Under the pieces are notes generated by a model, which was given only the letters and a program-made list of their open reading frames with translations, searched no databases and had not been told where the DNA came from. This document shows positions 1 to 8,741 of a stretch of DNA of 64,000 nt, piece by piece. Both the position numbers and the translations under genes were made by a program. Every line of letters begins with the position of its first letter. Position 1 is the first letter of the stretch. Origin of the DNA: Comamonas sp. JUb58. Lineage in GTDB: Bacteria > Pseudomonadota > Gammaproteobacteria > Burkholderiales > Burkholderiaceae_C. The DNA lies in NCBI RefSeq assembly GCF_004364775.1, contig NZ_SOAL01000014.1, positions 62,001 to 126,000 on the forward strand, given 5' to 3'.

Positions 1-716
1 TGGGCGGCATTGCGGGCGGGGGTCATGGGCTTGGCTGCCGGCTCGGGCGACAGCAGCACGGTGACCACGCCCACCAGCATCGAGGCGGCCATCACCATAT
101 AGGCAAAGCCCCAGGCCTGGCGCTGGTAGTCGCCCGCACCTTCTTGCAGGCCCAGGGCCACCAGCCACAGCACGCCGGCGCCAGCCCAGATCATCGCGAT
201 GCGGTAACCCGTCTGGTAAGTGGCTGCCAGCGCCGCCTGGCGATCGGCATCGGCCGATTCGATGCGGTAGGCATCCAGCGCAATATCCTGCGTGGCCGAG
301 CCAAAGGCCACCGCCAGCGCGCACCAGACCACGTGCTTGAGGTGCAGTTGCGGATCAACCCAGGCCATGCCCAGCAGGCCGGCAATCACCAGGCCCTGGG
401 CCAGCAGCAGCCAGCTGCGCCGGCGCCCCAGCAGGCGCGTGAGGCCCGGCAGCGGCAGCCGGTCAACCAAGGGCGACCAGACCCATTTGAAGGCATAGGC
501 CAGGCCCACCCAGCTGAGGTAGCCGATGGTGCTGCGGTCAATCCCCGCCTTGCGCAGCCAGAACGACAAGGTGCCCAGCACCAGCAGCAGCGGCAGGCCG
601 GCAGAAAAGCCCAGCGCCAGCATGCGCAGGCTGGCCGGCTCGGTGTAGACGCGGAACGTGTCCGCCCAGGAGCGGCGGGCGGGGGAAGCAGTCACGGAGG
701 ATGAGGTGTCGGCCAT
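1..716 (-). CDS. AmpG-like muropeptide/MFS permease, C-terminus cut by window edge
   Basis: Inner-membrane major facilitator protein; AmpG relatives import anhydromuropeptides from the periplasm during cell-wall recycling. I translated the minus strand from the ATG at 716: the product begins MADTSSSVTASPARRSW, then shows alternating hydrophobic segments, the loop GRRRSWLLLAQG and the AmpG-type signature GSATQDIALDAYRIESAD (family form: ATQDI.IDAWRIE). About 238 residues are visible, roughly half of a usual AmpG protein; the rest lies beyond base 1. The gene diverges from the AraC regulator that follows. The AmpG fold is clear, but substrate specificity (true AmpG or a paralogue) cannot be told from this half. 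Confidence 0.8.
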   Translation of the reverse strand, partial: MADTSSSVTASPARRSWADTFRVYTEPASLRMLALGFSAGLPLLLVLGTLSFWLRKAGIDRSTIGYLSWVGLAYAFKWVWSPLVDRLPLPGLTRLLGRRRSWLLLAQGLVIAGLLGMAWVDPQLHLKHVVWCALAVAFGSATQDIALDAYRIESADADRQAALAATYQTGYRIAMIWAGAGVLWLVALGLQEGAGDYQRQAWGFAYMVMAASMLVGVVTVLLSPEPAAKPMTPARNAA

Positions 717-878
717 GCAGACGGGCGGTGCAGTAAAACGAGGGAGGCCCAGGCCAGGCCCGGACAATGCGCCAATATACGCTGATCCGCACTGCCGGGC
801 GGGGCAAGCGGCGCAACAGGGAGCAACGGCCAGCGCATCGCTACACTGTGCGCTATGCACTGATGCACCGCTGCTGCC

Positions 879-1574
879 ATGGCCGACCACTCCCACCACC
901 GCTTGCTGGCTCCTGACTACTCTGTTCGCCACTACGAAGGCGAGCAGCAGGCGCACAGCCATGACCATGTGCAGCTGCTGTATGCGCTGGCCGGCCGCAT
1001 GGAGCTGGAGGTCGATGGCAAGGCCGCCTATGTCGACACCGCCAGCGGCGTGGTGATACCGGCCGGCTCCACCCACGCCTACCTGGCCCAGAAGGGCAGT
1101 GCGCTGGCCGTGGTGGATGTGCCCGACGGGGCCGACTGGGCGCAGATGCGCCGCTTTGCCGCGCCACCGCGCGACTGGCTGGCCACCCATGCCTCGGCCT
1201 TGACGGTGGCCCAGGCCCATGTGGCCTGGGTGCAGCAGTCGCCGGCGCTGCTGCTGCGCCGCGCGCTGGATGTGCAGGCCATCACCGCTGCAGTGCGAGC
1301 CGATTTGGCTGGCGACTGGCGCACCCCCCAACTGGCGGCCCTGGCGCACCTGAGCCCGCAGCGCTTTCATGTTCGCTGGCAAGAGCTGACCGGCAGCACC
1401 CCCCAGCAATGGCTGCGCGACCTGCGCCTGACCGAGGCCAGCCAGGCACTGGCCGCCGGCCAGCCGCTGGAGACCACGGCGCTGCGCTGCGGCTACAGCA
1501 CGGCCAGCGCGCTGGCCTATGCCCTGCGGCGCGATCGTGGCGTGGGCAGCCGCAGCCTGCGCAAGGGCGCTTGA
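879..1574 (+). CDS. AraC-family regulator with N-terminal cupin
   Basis: DNA-binding transcription factor of 231 residues. Residues about 10-85 form a cupin-like sensor with the HSHDHVQLLYALAG metal-site pattern and VVIPAGSTHAY turn. Residues about 140-228 carry the two helix-turn-helix units of the AraC/XylS family (LAALAHLSPQRFHVRWQELT, then CGYSTASALAYALRRD). The second unit ends soon after its recognition helix, so the C-terminus is short for the family. It reads toward an EamA exporter 78 bases downstream and diverges from the AmpG-like gene; control of the exporter is the simplest guess, in line with small cupin-AraC proteins that regulate neighbouring efflux genes. The effector is unknown. 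Confidence 0.85.
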   Translation: MADHSHHRLLAPDYSVRHYEGEQQAHSHDHVQLLYALAGRMELEVDGKAAYVDTASGVVIPAGSTHAYLAQKGSALAVVDVPDGADWAQMRRFAAPPRDWLATHASALTVAQAHVAWVQQSPALLLRRALDVQAITAAVRADLAGDWRTPQLAALAHLSPQRFHVRWQELTGSTPQQWLRDLRLTEASQALAAGQPLETTALRCGYSTASALAYALRRDRGVGSRSLRKGA

Positions 1575-1652
1575 TGCCCTGGGCACGTTGGCCAGCACAG
1601 GCACAAGCGTTTCTCGACATTTGCCCAGGCCCCGTCGCGGCACCATAGCGGC

Positions 1653-2597
1653 ATGACACAGACTTCCAGCGGCATGGCTTCCTCTGCCCCTTCTTCGTTT
1701 TTCAGCGCCTCGGCGCAGGGCATTGCGCTGGTCGCCATTGCCGGCGTGCTTTGGGGCACCAGCGGCACGGCCCAGTACCTGGGGGCGGCGGGGCTGTCGC
1801 CGTTTTGGGTAGGCGCAGCGCAACTGGCGGTGGCGGCGGCCTTTCTGGGCCTGAGCCTGCTCTGGGCCCGGCGTGGCAACACCGGCAGCCTGGTGCTGCA
1901 GCCCAGCCAGGCGGGGCTGCGGCTGTCGTCGTTCTTCTGGGCATCGCTGGGCATTGGCGGCTACAGCGTGTTCTTTTATGCCGGCCTGCAGATGGCGGGT
2001 GTGGGCGTGGGCACGGCCGTCGCCATTGGCAGCAGCCCCATCTGGGCGGGCCTGCTGCAGGCAGTCGTGCTGCGCGCGCCGCTGTCGCCGCTGTGGTGGC
2101 TAGGCACCTTGGTCAGCGTGGCCGGTGGTGTGGCCATGGTGATGGGCGAGGGCGGCAGCAGCCAGGTCTCCTGGCCTGGGCTGGCGCTGTGCCTGCTCGC
2201 GGGGCTGTCCTATGCCGGCTATGCGCTGGTCAACAAGCGCCTGGTCAGCCATATGTCACCCAAGGTGGTGAACTTCTATGTGTTCAGCGGCGCGGCATTG
2301 CTGGCCCTGCCCGTCGCCGCGCTGTATGCGGGCATGCCGCAGTGGAGCCTGTCTGCCGTGCTGGTCGTCGTCTACCTGGGCTCCGTCGTCTCGGGCATTG
2401 CGCACTTGCTGTTCTCGATGGGCCTGCGCCATATCTCCGGGCCCACCGGCGTGGCGCTCAGCCTCATCGAGCCCGTGGCGGCCTTTGTGCTGGCGGTGTG
2501 GATTGTCGGCGAGCACCAGCCCTGGGTGGCTTGGGTGGGCTTGGCGGCGGTGCTGCTGGGACTGTGGGTGGTCGTGAAAGCCGAGATGCGCAGTTGA
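1653..2597 (+). CDS. EamA/DMT-family metabolite exporter
   Basis: Inner-membrane drug/metabolite transporter (RhaT/YdcZ/EamA type), 314 residues, with about ten hydrophobic segments arranged as two EamA repeats. The first repeat begins GIALVAIAGVLWGTSGTAQY, the second begins around residue 175 with SWPGLALCLLAGLSYAGYAL. The second repeat ends in the usual SLIEPVAAFVLAVWIVGE motif. Family members export amino acids, nucleosides or other small metabolites; the substrate cannot be read from sequence. It lies in the same direction as the upstream AraC regulator, its probable controller. The length is normal and no damage is visible. Confidence 0.88.
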   Translation: MTQTSSGMASSAPSSFFSASAQGIALVAIAGVLWGTSGTAQYLGAAGLSPFWVGAAQLAVAAAFLGLSLLWARRGNTGSLVLQPSQAGLRLSSFFWASLGIGGYSVFFYAGLQMAGVGVGTAVAIGSSPIWAGLLQAVVLRAPLSPLWWLGTLVSVAGGVAMVMGEGGSSQVSWPGLALCLLAGLSYAGYALVNKRLVSHMSPKVVNFYVFSGAALLALPVAALYAGMPQWSLSAVLVVVYLGSVVSGIAHLLFSMGLRHISGPTGVALSLIEPVAAFVLAVWIVGEHQPWVAWVGLAAVLLGLWVVVKAEMRS

Positions 2598-2685
2598 CTG
2601 GCGGGTCGCGTATGGCCGGCGAGTTCTGCAGGCCCGGCGATAGAATAGCGCTCTTGCCACCACGGACTGCGTTTGCTGCCCCTGT

Positions 2686-3039
2686 ATGACCTTGCCCGAA
2701 GCCACTTACCAACTGGATGACGCCGTATGGTCGCGGGTGCTGACGCAAGACATGGCGAGCCAGCTCCCGGGCCAGTCGCTGGTCTTTCTGGCGGGGGACA
2801 CGGCAGGGCAGACGCACCAGATTCCACTGCTGGTCACGGCTTTTGAAGCGCAAAGCCGAACGGCTCCAGGCATGGCCGCTTTCCGTCTCAATTTTCAGGG
2901 CCCGCCGGCCCCGATGCTGCCCAGCCAGACCTACCGCGCACGCCATGCGGACTGGGGTGACTTTGCCATCATGGTGTCCGCCACTGGTGCCGATGCGCAG
3001 GGCGTCTATTACGAAGCCCAATTCAGCCATGCCCTCTGA
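2686..3039 (+). CDS. DUF6916-like protein of the tail-collar locus
   Basis: Small soluble protein of 117 residues without signal peptide or membrane segment. The C-terminal half fits the pattern I associate with DUF6916: a FRLNFQGPPAPMLPSQTY block, a hydrophobic strand (DWGDFAIMVSATG) and a terminal YYEAQFSH. Its function is unknown. It is the first gene of a three-gene operon with a GNAT acetyltransferase (11-base overlap) and an APS kinase, and faces a convergent operon whose last gene is a phage tail-collar protein. I recall this small family near tail-collar (MdpB-like) proteins, which suggests an accessory or assembly role; that is inference. Confidence 0.6.
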   Translation: MTLPEATYQLDDAVWSRVLTQDMASQLPGQSLVFLAGDTAGQTHQIPLLVTAFEAQSRTAPGMAAFRLNFQGPPAPMLPSQTYRARHADWGDFAIMVSATGADAQGVYYEAQFSHAL

Positions 3040-3547
3040 GCTGCCTGCAGCCCTGCAGCTGGGCAGCTTGCAGCTGCGCCAGTCCTTGGCGTCGGATGCG
3101 GATTTTTTGCGTGCTCTTTACCGCGATGTGCGCAGCGACGAGCTGGCGGTGACCGGCTGGCCGCCTGAGGCCATCGATGCCTTCTGCCAGTCGCAGTTTG
3201 AGTTTCAGCGTCAGCACTACCGCAGCTACTACCCCGAGGCGCTGCATTACCTGGTCGAGCGGGATGGCCAATCGATTGGACGGCTGATCGTCGATGGCAG
3301 CGCTGATGCACTGCGGGTCGTCGATATCTCGCTGCTGGCTGCACAGCGCGGCCAAGGCCTGGGCAGTGTTCTGCTGCGGTGGTTGTGCGAATGTGCCGAT
3401 GCCCAGCAGCAGCCCATGGCGCTGAGCGTGGAACCCCAAAACCGGGCGCGACATTTATATGTACGGCTAGGCTTTGTGCAACTGCCAGGCGATGGTCTGT
3501 ATTTGACTATGCGTCGTGAGCCGAACAAGACGGAGCCTACCGAATGA
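3029..3547 (+). CDS. GNAT-family N-acetyltransferase in the tail-collar locus
   Basis: Predicted acetyl-CoA-dependent N-acetyltransferase of 172 residues. The ATG at 3029 was chosen because the product then starts at [20 protein letters not shown], the first GNAT strand, and overlaps the upstream gene by 11 bases. The acetyl-CoA loop is [21 protein letters not shown] (motif A, R/Q-x-x-G-x-G/A), followed by the [19 protein letters not shown] block that closes the fold. Its stop overlaps the start of cysC as ATGA, so translation is probably coupled. The acceptor could be a protein N-terminus, a side chain or a small amine; by context it may modify a product of the convergent surface-protein operon. 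Confidence 0.78.
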   Translation: MPSELPAALQLGSLQLRQSLASDADFLRALYRDVRSDELAVTGWPPEAIDAFCQSQFEFQRQHYRSYYPEALHYLVERDGQSIGRLIVDGSADALRVVDISLLAAQRGQGLGSVLLRWLCECADAQQQPMALSVEPQNRARHLYVRLGFVQLPGDGLYLTMRREPNKTEPTE

Positions 3548-4170
3548 CCGGCCGCCCCAAGCCCGCTGCTTCCATCTTTCCACACGGCCAGGCGCTGCAA
3601 GCTGCGCAGCGCGCTGCGCTGATGGGCCATGCGCCCTGCTGCATCTGGTTTACCGGCTTGTCAGCCTCCGGCAAGACCAGCCTGGCCCATGCGTTAGAGC
3701 GGGCCTTGCACCAGCGCGGCTGCCATACCTGTGCGCTCGATGGTGACAACCTGCGCCAGGGGCTCAATGCCGATCTGGGTTTCAGCGCCGAGGCGCGGGC
3801 AGAAAATATCCGCCGCATGGCCCATGTGGCACGGCTGATGGCCGATGCCGGCCTGGTGGTCATTGTGGCTGCCATCTCGCCGTTTGCGGCAGACCGGGTA
3901 CAGGCACGGGCCTTGTTTGCGCCCGGCGCCTTTGTCGAGGTGTTTGTCGATACGCCGCTGGCTGTGTGCGAGGCGCGCGATCCCAAGGGCTTGTATGCGC
4001 GCGCCCGGCGCGGCGAGCTGCGCGACTTTACCGGTATTGACAGCCCTTATGAGCGGCCGCTGCAGCCGGAGCTGCATTTGCGGGGCGAAGACCTGGCGCC
4101 TGAAGCTGCGCTGAGAGCTGTACTGGCGTATCTGGATGCGCTGGGCTTGGAACAGAAGCGGCCCGGCTGA
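3544..4170 (+). CDS. cysC: Adenylyl-sulfate (APS) kinase
   Basis: Phosphorylates adenosine 5'-phosphosulfate to PAPS, the universal sulfuryl donor. At 208 residues it is a complete stand-alone kinase. It has the P-loop GLSASGKT (residues 38-45; usual form GLSGSGKST), DGDN at 67-70, the [12 protein letters not shown] block at 80-91, ISPFAADR, and the signature [21 protein letters not shown] with [11 protein letters not shown]. No ATP sulfurylase (cysDN) or PAPS reductase lies in the window, so it is not in an assimilatory sulfate operon here. Instead it sits in an operon convergent with a sulfotransferase, suggesting dedicated PAPS supply for sulfation. ATGA overlap with the GNAT gene. Confidence 0.92.
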   Translation: MTGRPKPAASIFPHGQALQAAQRAALMGHAPCCIWFTGLSASGKTSLAHALERALHQRGCHTCALDGDNLRQGLNADLGFSAEARAENIRRMAHVARLMADAGLVVIVAAISPFAADRVQARALFAPGAFVEVFVDTPLAVCEARDPKGLYARARRGELRDFTGIDSPYERPLQPELHLRGEDLAPEAALRAVLAYLDALGLEQKRPG

Positions 4171-4184
4171 GCGGGCCGCTTCTG
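4153..4184. terminator. Bidirectional hairpin between convergent operons
   Basis: A perfect 13-base-pair stem (CAGAAGCGGCCCG pairing with CGGGCCGCTTCTG) with a six-base loop overlaps the end of cysC and lies 14 bases before the stop of the tail-collar gene on the other strand. There is no clear T-run on either side, so it may work as a weak or factor-assisted terminator for both operons. Confidence 0.55.
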
Positions 4185-4197
4185 CAATGCTCAATGC

Positions 4198-4758
4198 TCA
4201 GTTGCGCGATGGGTAGATGCCTTCCAGGGCGATGATGAAGTTCAGGCCCAGATAGGGTTGCGTGATGGAGAAAGGCTGCGATCCGCCCGCAATGCCCACG
4301 GTGACATTGGCTTGACTACCACCCAACAGAACCGTTGTACCAGCGTTTGCCGATTCAATGTACTGCGCATCACGCTGGTTAGATTGCGCGAGCAGAGAAC
4401 CTGCCGTTGGCGCCTGCAAGGTTCCCGCAGAGGTGCTAGCTATGGTGCTGTTGCTCACTGTCGCAGCGTGGTTGTGCGCAGGCATATTCGTGATGAGCAA
4501 GGTATTGGTTAAGGTTCCGGCCATTTCCCCTTGGGTGACAGGAGGCAGTCCCGGCCCTTGACCCGTACCCGTAGGCACACGACCACGCAAGTCAGGAAGC
4601 GCAAAGGTTGTCTGGCCATTACCACCATAGGTGGTTCCCAATATGGAAAAAAGAGCGGTATTTTGGGCGATCGAGAGTATCTGTCCTTGGCAGAACGCCC
4701 AGCCTCTGGGGGCAAAATTGCCGCCGAACATAGTGATCAAGCCAATAAACGGTTCCAT
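4198..4758 (-). CDS. Phage tail-collar domain protein (MdpB/microcystin-dependent type)
   Basis: Protein of 186 residues made of a phage tail collar domain. The start at 4758 follows an AAAGGAA ribosome site and gives MEPFIGLITMFGGNFAPRGW. Family hallmarks are all present: WAFCQGQILSIAQNTALFS, LGTTYGGNGQTTFALPDLRG, MPAHNH, and a terminal QPYLGLNFIIALEGIYPSRN. These proteins are usually small adhesin or fibre-tip-like proteins in bacteria without surrounding phage genes, and that holds here: no head, tail or lysis gene is near. It is the last gene of the minus-strand operon, 20 bases after the periplasmic binding protein. How it leaves the cell, and its ligand, are unknown. Confidence 0.9.
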   Translation of the reverse strand: MEPFIGLITMFGGNFAPRGWAFCQGQILSIAQNTALFSILGTTYGGNGQTTFALPDLRGRVPTGTGQGPGLPPVTQGEMAGTLTNTLLITNMPAHNHAATVSNSTIASTSAGTLQAPTAGSLLAQSNQRDAQYIESANAGTTVLLGGSQANVTVGIAGGSQPFSITQPYLGLNFIIALEGIYPSRN

Positions 4759-4778
4759 GGTCGGTTCCTTTGATGTTG

Positions 4779-5918
4779 TTAAGTTTGCAGATAGCCATTG
4801 AGCCATCCACTGATAAGCGGGATGGTGGGCAGCGTAGAGAATCTGGAGACAGCTGTGGGCATGTAGGGGTGGCTGCTGCGAGGACCTTGCAGAACGGCCG
4901 TTTGCCAGACTTGCTGCAAGGCAGACGCGGAGGGCAACTGAATGCTTTTCTCGATGGTATTCGCCATGCTGTACCCAGCCTCGGCGCCAAGCAAAGCAGC
5001 AGCCGTCCAAGGCAACCCGGCTTGCTCAAAGCGCTGTAGCCAGCCAGGCTCAGCTTGAGTAGTGCTAGGCCATGCACCGGCAATAAGGGGCTTACTGCTC
5101 GTAGGTACTTCAGCAAGCCAGGGAAAGCCAGCTAGCTCCACCGTGCTTTGCGACTGCGTTTCCCACCAGCGGGCAAAGCGAGCTAGCTGCGGGCCGGAAT
5201 AAAAGGCCACCACCGCATCGGGCCGGTGGCTAATAAGGGTAGCGCGCAGGCCATCGAACTCTTCACTTTGCGGTACCTGCTGGCCCACATGGCGGGCCAG
5301 AACCCGTCCGCCTAGCGCCCGGTAGGCATGCTCAAACGTGTAGACAAAGTCGTAGCCGCTTTCCACATGGCCTACGGCCAGCACAGTGCTAGAGCCTAGC
5401 TGTTGGTAGACAGCCTGCGCCAGCTGCGCGGCGCTGCCGCACAGATCCAGGCTATGGCGCACGACAGCCTGGGCCTGACCCGGCTTGCCAGCGGCAGGCA
5501 GATCGGCACCGGTATCGCTGGCCCACAGCGGCAGGCCTCGCGGCTGCGCATGGGCGGCGACTTTGGCTTCGACGGCAGGTGGCATCCAGCCGATAACGCC
5601 GTGCAGTTGGGGCAACTTGTCCATCGCAGCGGTAATGCTGCGGGCGGCGCGGTTGGGAGTCGGCTGGGCTTCCACCCAGTGCAGCTGTACAGCGACCTCG
5701 GGCCGCTGGGCCAGGCCCAGTTCCAGGCCCCGGCGGTAGTCGCTGCCCAGATCAGCCACTTTGTGCGACTGGGGTGCCACGGCCAGCAGTTGCCAGGCCT
5801 TGGTGGTGTGCGGGGCGGTCGCTTCAGGCGCAAGCGCCTGCGCAGCGCCCCAGCCGCCGGTCGTACTGACGGCCACGCTGGTGGAGGCGAGAAAATGGCG
5901 TCTTGGGATCATGGTCAT
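4779..5918 (-). CDS. Orphan type I periplasmic binding protein
   Basis: Predicted exported solute-binding protein of 379 residues with the LivJ/Peripla_BP_6 fold. The N-terminus MTMIPRRHFLASTSVAVSTT has a twin-arginine motif, so Tat export is likely. Two alternating alpha/beta lobes follow, with the hinge region around GHVESGYDFVYTFEHAYRAL and DAVVAFYSGPQLARFARWW. Its start overlaps the sulfotransferase stop as ATGA. No permease or ATPase accompanies it, so it is probably not part of a standard importer; it could sense a ligand or chaperone a component of the locus. Resemblance to LivJ-type folds is reasonable, but the ligand and role are unknown. Confidence 0.72.
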   Translation of the reverse strand: MTMIPRRHFLASTSVAVSTTGGWGAAQALAPEATAPHTTKAWQLLAVAPQSHKVADLGSDYRRGLELGLAQRPEVAVQLHWVEAQPTPNRAARSITAAMDKLPQLHGVIGWMPPAVEAKVAAHAQPRGLPLWASDTGADLPAAGKPGQAQAVVRHSLDLCGSAAQLAQAVYQQLGSSTVLAVGHVESGYDFVYTFEHAYRALGGRVLARHVGQQVPQSEEFDGLRATLISHRPDAVVAFYSGPQLARFARWWETQSQSTVELAGFPWLAEVPTSSKPLIAGAWPSTTQAEPGWLQRFEQAGLPWTAAALLGAEAGYSMANTIEKSIQLPSASALQQVWQTAVLQGPRSSHPYMPTAVSRFSTLPTIPLISGWLNGYLQT

Positions 5919-6940
5919 AGTGCGGCCTCGGTGAGAGTCTCTGCGCGGTCATGGGCCTCGCAGCGGGCCAGTAACTGCTGGTAATGGGGGGCCATCCATT
6001 GCTCGGCCAGTGCGCGCATCTCGGCGCTGGCCTTGGCATGTTTGTCGTCGCTGTCTTGGGCAAAGGGCTCATGCGGCCGTTTGCCGTGGCGTGACAGGCG
6101 CGCGCGCAGCGCGCACATCGCAGGAGCATCGGGTTGCCAGGACAGCCTTGGCAGCACCAAATGCTCGATGGCCTCGGGCAGCTGGCTGTGGTCCAGCACC
6201 AGCGCCTGGGCCGGATCGGCCACCCGGGCCATGTCCGCATAAATGCGGCCCAGCATGCGGGCGCAGTACTGTTCGGGCGGCATCGTGGCCTGCTCCAGCA
6301 AGCTCAGGCCCGGCAGGCCGAACGAGGGGCCAAAGGCACCAGGCACCAGGTAAAAAGCGCGCTCCTGCATCTGCGAAACCAGCACCGCCAGCGGCTCGCG
6401 GGTCAGGAACACCGGCAAGGCCTCGGGCCAGGCCTGCATCAATAGCGGGGCCTGGTCGGTGTTCCAGGCGTCAATCTTGAGGCTGGCCGATTGCAGTGCC
6501 GGGCTGGCCGCATCGCTGCGCTGGGCCCAGGCGCTCATCCAGGCGCGCAGCGCGGCAATGGCTTGTGCGGGGCTGAGCCAGCCGTTGACCAGGGCCTCGC
6601 GCAGCAAGAAATCGACCGGAGGCGGCTCGGACATCGCCAGGTGCTGGGCGCTTTCCGCCAGTGCCTGGGGAAACAAGGTGGAGCCGCAGCGCGAGACATG
6701 GAAGACCAGCAGGCAAGGTGCAATACCCGGCGACTGCGCATGCCAGGCCAGCAGTACTTCCAGCGGCGTCTGGCGGCGAAACGCCTGGTTGAAGGGCGTA
6801 CCGAGCAGCGGCTTGAGGCTCTCTTGGTAAAAGGGGGCGCGCAGCGGTGCATCGCCCAGGCGTGCCCAGTCCACCATGGTCTGGCTGCCATCCTGGTACA
6901 GCCGCACGGGCCGCCAGCCCTGGAGTGTCAAAGCATCCAT
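5915..6940 (-). CDS. Sulfotransferase-family protein
   Basis: Predicted PAPS-dependent sulfotransferase of 341 residues without signal peptide or membrane helix, hence cytoplasmic. The 5'-phosphosulfate loop is LLVFHVSRCGSTLFPQAL (residues about 78-94; consensus R-S/C-G-S/T-T-x-L), and a 3'-phosphate-binding candidate is FLTREPLAVLVSQM, with the Arg and Ser in expected positions. It overlaps the upstream hydroxylase by 13 bases and the downstream binding protein as ATGA, so it is made with them. CysC, encoded opposite, would provide its donor. The acceptor is unknown: a hydroxylated or threonine-rich surface protein from the same operon is an attractive but untested choice. Confidence 0.82.
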   Translation of the reverse strand: MDALTLQGWRPVRLYQDGSQTMVDWARLGDAPLRAPFYQESLKPLLGTPFNQAFRRQTPLEVLLAWHAQSPGIAPCLLVFHVSRCGSTLFPQALAESAQHLAMSEPPPVDFLLREALVNGWLSPAQAIAALRAWMSAWAQRSDAASPALQSASLKIDAWNTDQAPLLMQAWPEALPVFLTREPLAVLVSQMQERAFYLVPGAFGPSFGLPGLSLLEQATMPPEQYCARMLGRIYADMARVADPAQALVLDHSQLPEAIEHLVLPRLSWQPDAPAMCALRARLSRHGKRPHEPFAQDSDDKHAKASAEMRALAEQWMAPHYQQLLARCEAHDRAETLTEAAL

Positions 6941-7782
6941 TGGGCATTCCAGGCGCGGCGCCCGGCCTGCATCGCCGATTCGACATCGGAAGCATCAAAC
7001 ACCAGGCCCTGGGCCTGACCCATCTCGATGCTGCGAGCGCTGAGGCTGGCCAGGTCCGGGCAGCCGGCCAGCGCATCGGCCAGCGCAGGCTCTGCAAACA
7101 CCTGCTGGCGAAATTGTTCAAAGGCCAGCCAGGGATCGCCGTCCTTGGGCGCTGGCTCACCTTGGTCACCGGCGGCAAAGGCCTGGGCCAGGCGTTCGTC
7201 CACCAGCGCATCTGCCACCAGGTGGATGCGCGCCTTGCCACTGCGGTTGCGCACGCGGTGGGGCAGGGAGACATCGGTGTACCAGCACTCGCCCACACGC
7301 ATGTGCACGCGCCGTCCACCCAGGTGGAAGAACACCTGCTCTTCGGTCTGCAAAGGAATGTGCAAGCGGGCATCGCCCTCGGCGGCGCACAGGCCTGCGT
7401 CCCTGTGTTCCATGATCTCGCTGTCCGGCTGCAGGCGCATCATCCGCACCGATTTCCACTGCAGGTCAAGACCCTTCAAGAGCTCGGCAATCGCCGGGCA
7501 GGCTTGCAGCGCTTCGCAGTCTGCATAGGCCTCCACCTCGGCATCCATGGGCATGATGTCCGACGGGGCCTGCGCTGCAGCGCGCAGCGCCAAGGCCTGC
7601 CAGCCGCCGTCATGCCGGCCCTTGTTGAAATGCATGCGCCACAGTGATTCGGGCAACTGCTGGGCTTGTTGCAAGGCGGCCGCTACCTCCAGGCGCCAGG
7701 GCAGGCGCATGGTGGTGATGCCCTGCAGGCACAGACCCTGGTGGGGCTGGGCTGGGGGGCTGGAAGCGGCTGCCAGGGTCAT
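6928..7782 (-). CDS. Aspartyl/asparaginyl beta-hydroxylase-family dioxygenase
   Basis: Predicted Fe(II)/2-oxoglutarate dioxygenase of 284 residues. The start at 7782 overlaps the collagen-like gene stop as ATGA and gives [16 protein letters not shown]. The double-stranded beta-helix core reads IMEHRDAG (His127, first iron ligand), [35 protein letters not shown] (His175, second ligand) and a 2-oxoglutarate-binding arginine in SGKARIHLV. This matches the Asp/Asn hydroxylase family, which uses two histidines. The C-terminal 90 residues after the core are extra and unassigned. Being co-translated with a collagen-like protein suggests that protein, or another product of the operon, as substrate; free amino acids are the alternative. 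Confidence 0.82.
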   Translation of the reverse strand: MTLAAASSPPAQPHQGLCLQGITTMRLPWRLEVAAALQQAQQLPESLWRMHFNKGRHDGGWQALALRAAAQAPSDIMPMDAEVEAYADCEALQACPAIAELLKGLDLQWKSVRMMRLQPDSEIMEHRDAGLCAAEGDARLHIPLQTEEQVFFHLGGRRVHMRVGECWYTDVSLPHRVRNRSGKARIHLVADALVDERLAQAFAAGDQGEPAPKDGDPWLAFEQFRQQVFAEPALADALAGCPDLASLSARSIEMGQAQGLVFDASDVESAMQAGRRAWNAQWML

Positions 7783-8741
7783 GGGACGGCGGGCGCGGCC
7801 GGGGCGCAAAGCGCAGTGGCCTTGCAAGACACGGAGTTGTCGCCACTGAACGAGTTGAGCACCCGCACTGACCAGCCTTGTGCGCCATTGCATGCAGCGG
7901 GGGTACCCGGAGCGCTCATAGACACGCGGACATCGTAGGCTGCATTGCCTAGGCGGGTGTTGAAGGCTTCATGGCCACCACCGACCACTTGTTCACCCTG
8001 TGCGCAGCAAGCTACTGCCTGGCACAGCTCACCAGTGCTGGCAACCTCTACCGCGTGGATGGCGGCAATCGAGCCAGTTGCGCCTGTAGGTCCGGCTGGG
8101 CCAATCGTGCCTTGAGGGCCCTGTGCGCCAGTGGCACCTGTGCCCCCGACAGGACCTTGAGGGCCCGTAGCGCCTGTAGCACCGTTGGGGCCTATGGGGC
8201 CTACTGCGCCTGTAGCACCGGTGGCACCCGTAGGTCCAGCGGGGCCTGCAGGTCCGGTAGTACCAATCGGACCGATCGCGCCCGTTGGGCCAATTGCGCC
8301 AGCGGGGCCAGTGGGGCCTGCTGGGCCAGTGGTACCGATGGGGCCCGTCGCACCTGCAGGGCCGGTAGCGCCTGTCGGGCCTGCAGGGCCGATGGGACCG
8401 GTTTCTCCGATCGGACCAACAACACCTTGGGGGCCGATGGGACCGATCGGGCCAGCGGGGCCCGTGCCAATACCAGGCTCACAGCGCAACAAACGGCCCG
8501 TAGCAGGGTCCATACACAGCTGCTCGGTGCCCGTGGCCGGCGCGCTGGGCAGTGGTGGGGCAAAAGTTTCGCCGGTTCCCTGCACGCGGAACAGGTCCTG
8601 GTTGGCCTGGCCCTTGATGACAAAGCCGGAACCAACGGCTGGTTTGAAGCTGGTGTCCGCAGACCAGGCGGCGCTGGCCGCCAGGGCCATGATGCCGCCG
8701 GCCAGCCAACGGCTGTGGAAGAAGGAGGTGACGAGGTTCAT
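7779..8741 (-). CDS. Secreted collagen-like Gly-X-Y repeat protein
   Basis: Predicted exported protein of 320 residues. The ATG at 8741 gives a signal peptide ([20 protein letters not shown] then AASAAWSA). Residues about 30-91 are a cysteine-containing linker; about 92-224 hold some 43 uninterrupted Gly-X-Y triplets, nearly without charge. Proline sits in X; threonine fills about 17 of the Y positions. The last 95 residues carry seven cysteines and the [13 protein letters not shown]...[10 protein letters not shown] pattern seen as a C-terminal cap in other bacterial collagen-like proteins. It should form an extracellular triple helix. Both its neighbours overlap it by ATGA. The DNA repeat is degenerate, so length variation by slippage is possible but modest. 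Confidence 0.88.
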   Translation of the reverse strand: MNLVTSFFHSRWLAGGIMALAASAAWSADTSFKPAVGSGFVIKGQANQDLFRVQGTGETFAPPLPSAPATGTEQLCMDPATGRLLRCEPGIGTGPAGPIGPIGPQGVVGPIGETGPIGPAGPTGATGPAGATGPIGTTGPAGPTGPAGAIGPTGAIGPIGTTGPAGPAGPTGATGATGAVGPIGPNGATGATGPQGPVGGTGATGAQGPQGTIGPAGPTGATGSIAAIHAVEVASTGELCQAVACCAQGEQVVGGGHEAFNTRLGNAAYDVRVSMSAPGTPAACNGAQGWSVRVLNSFSGDNSVSCKATALCAPAAPAVP

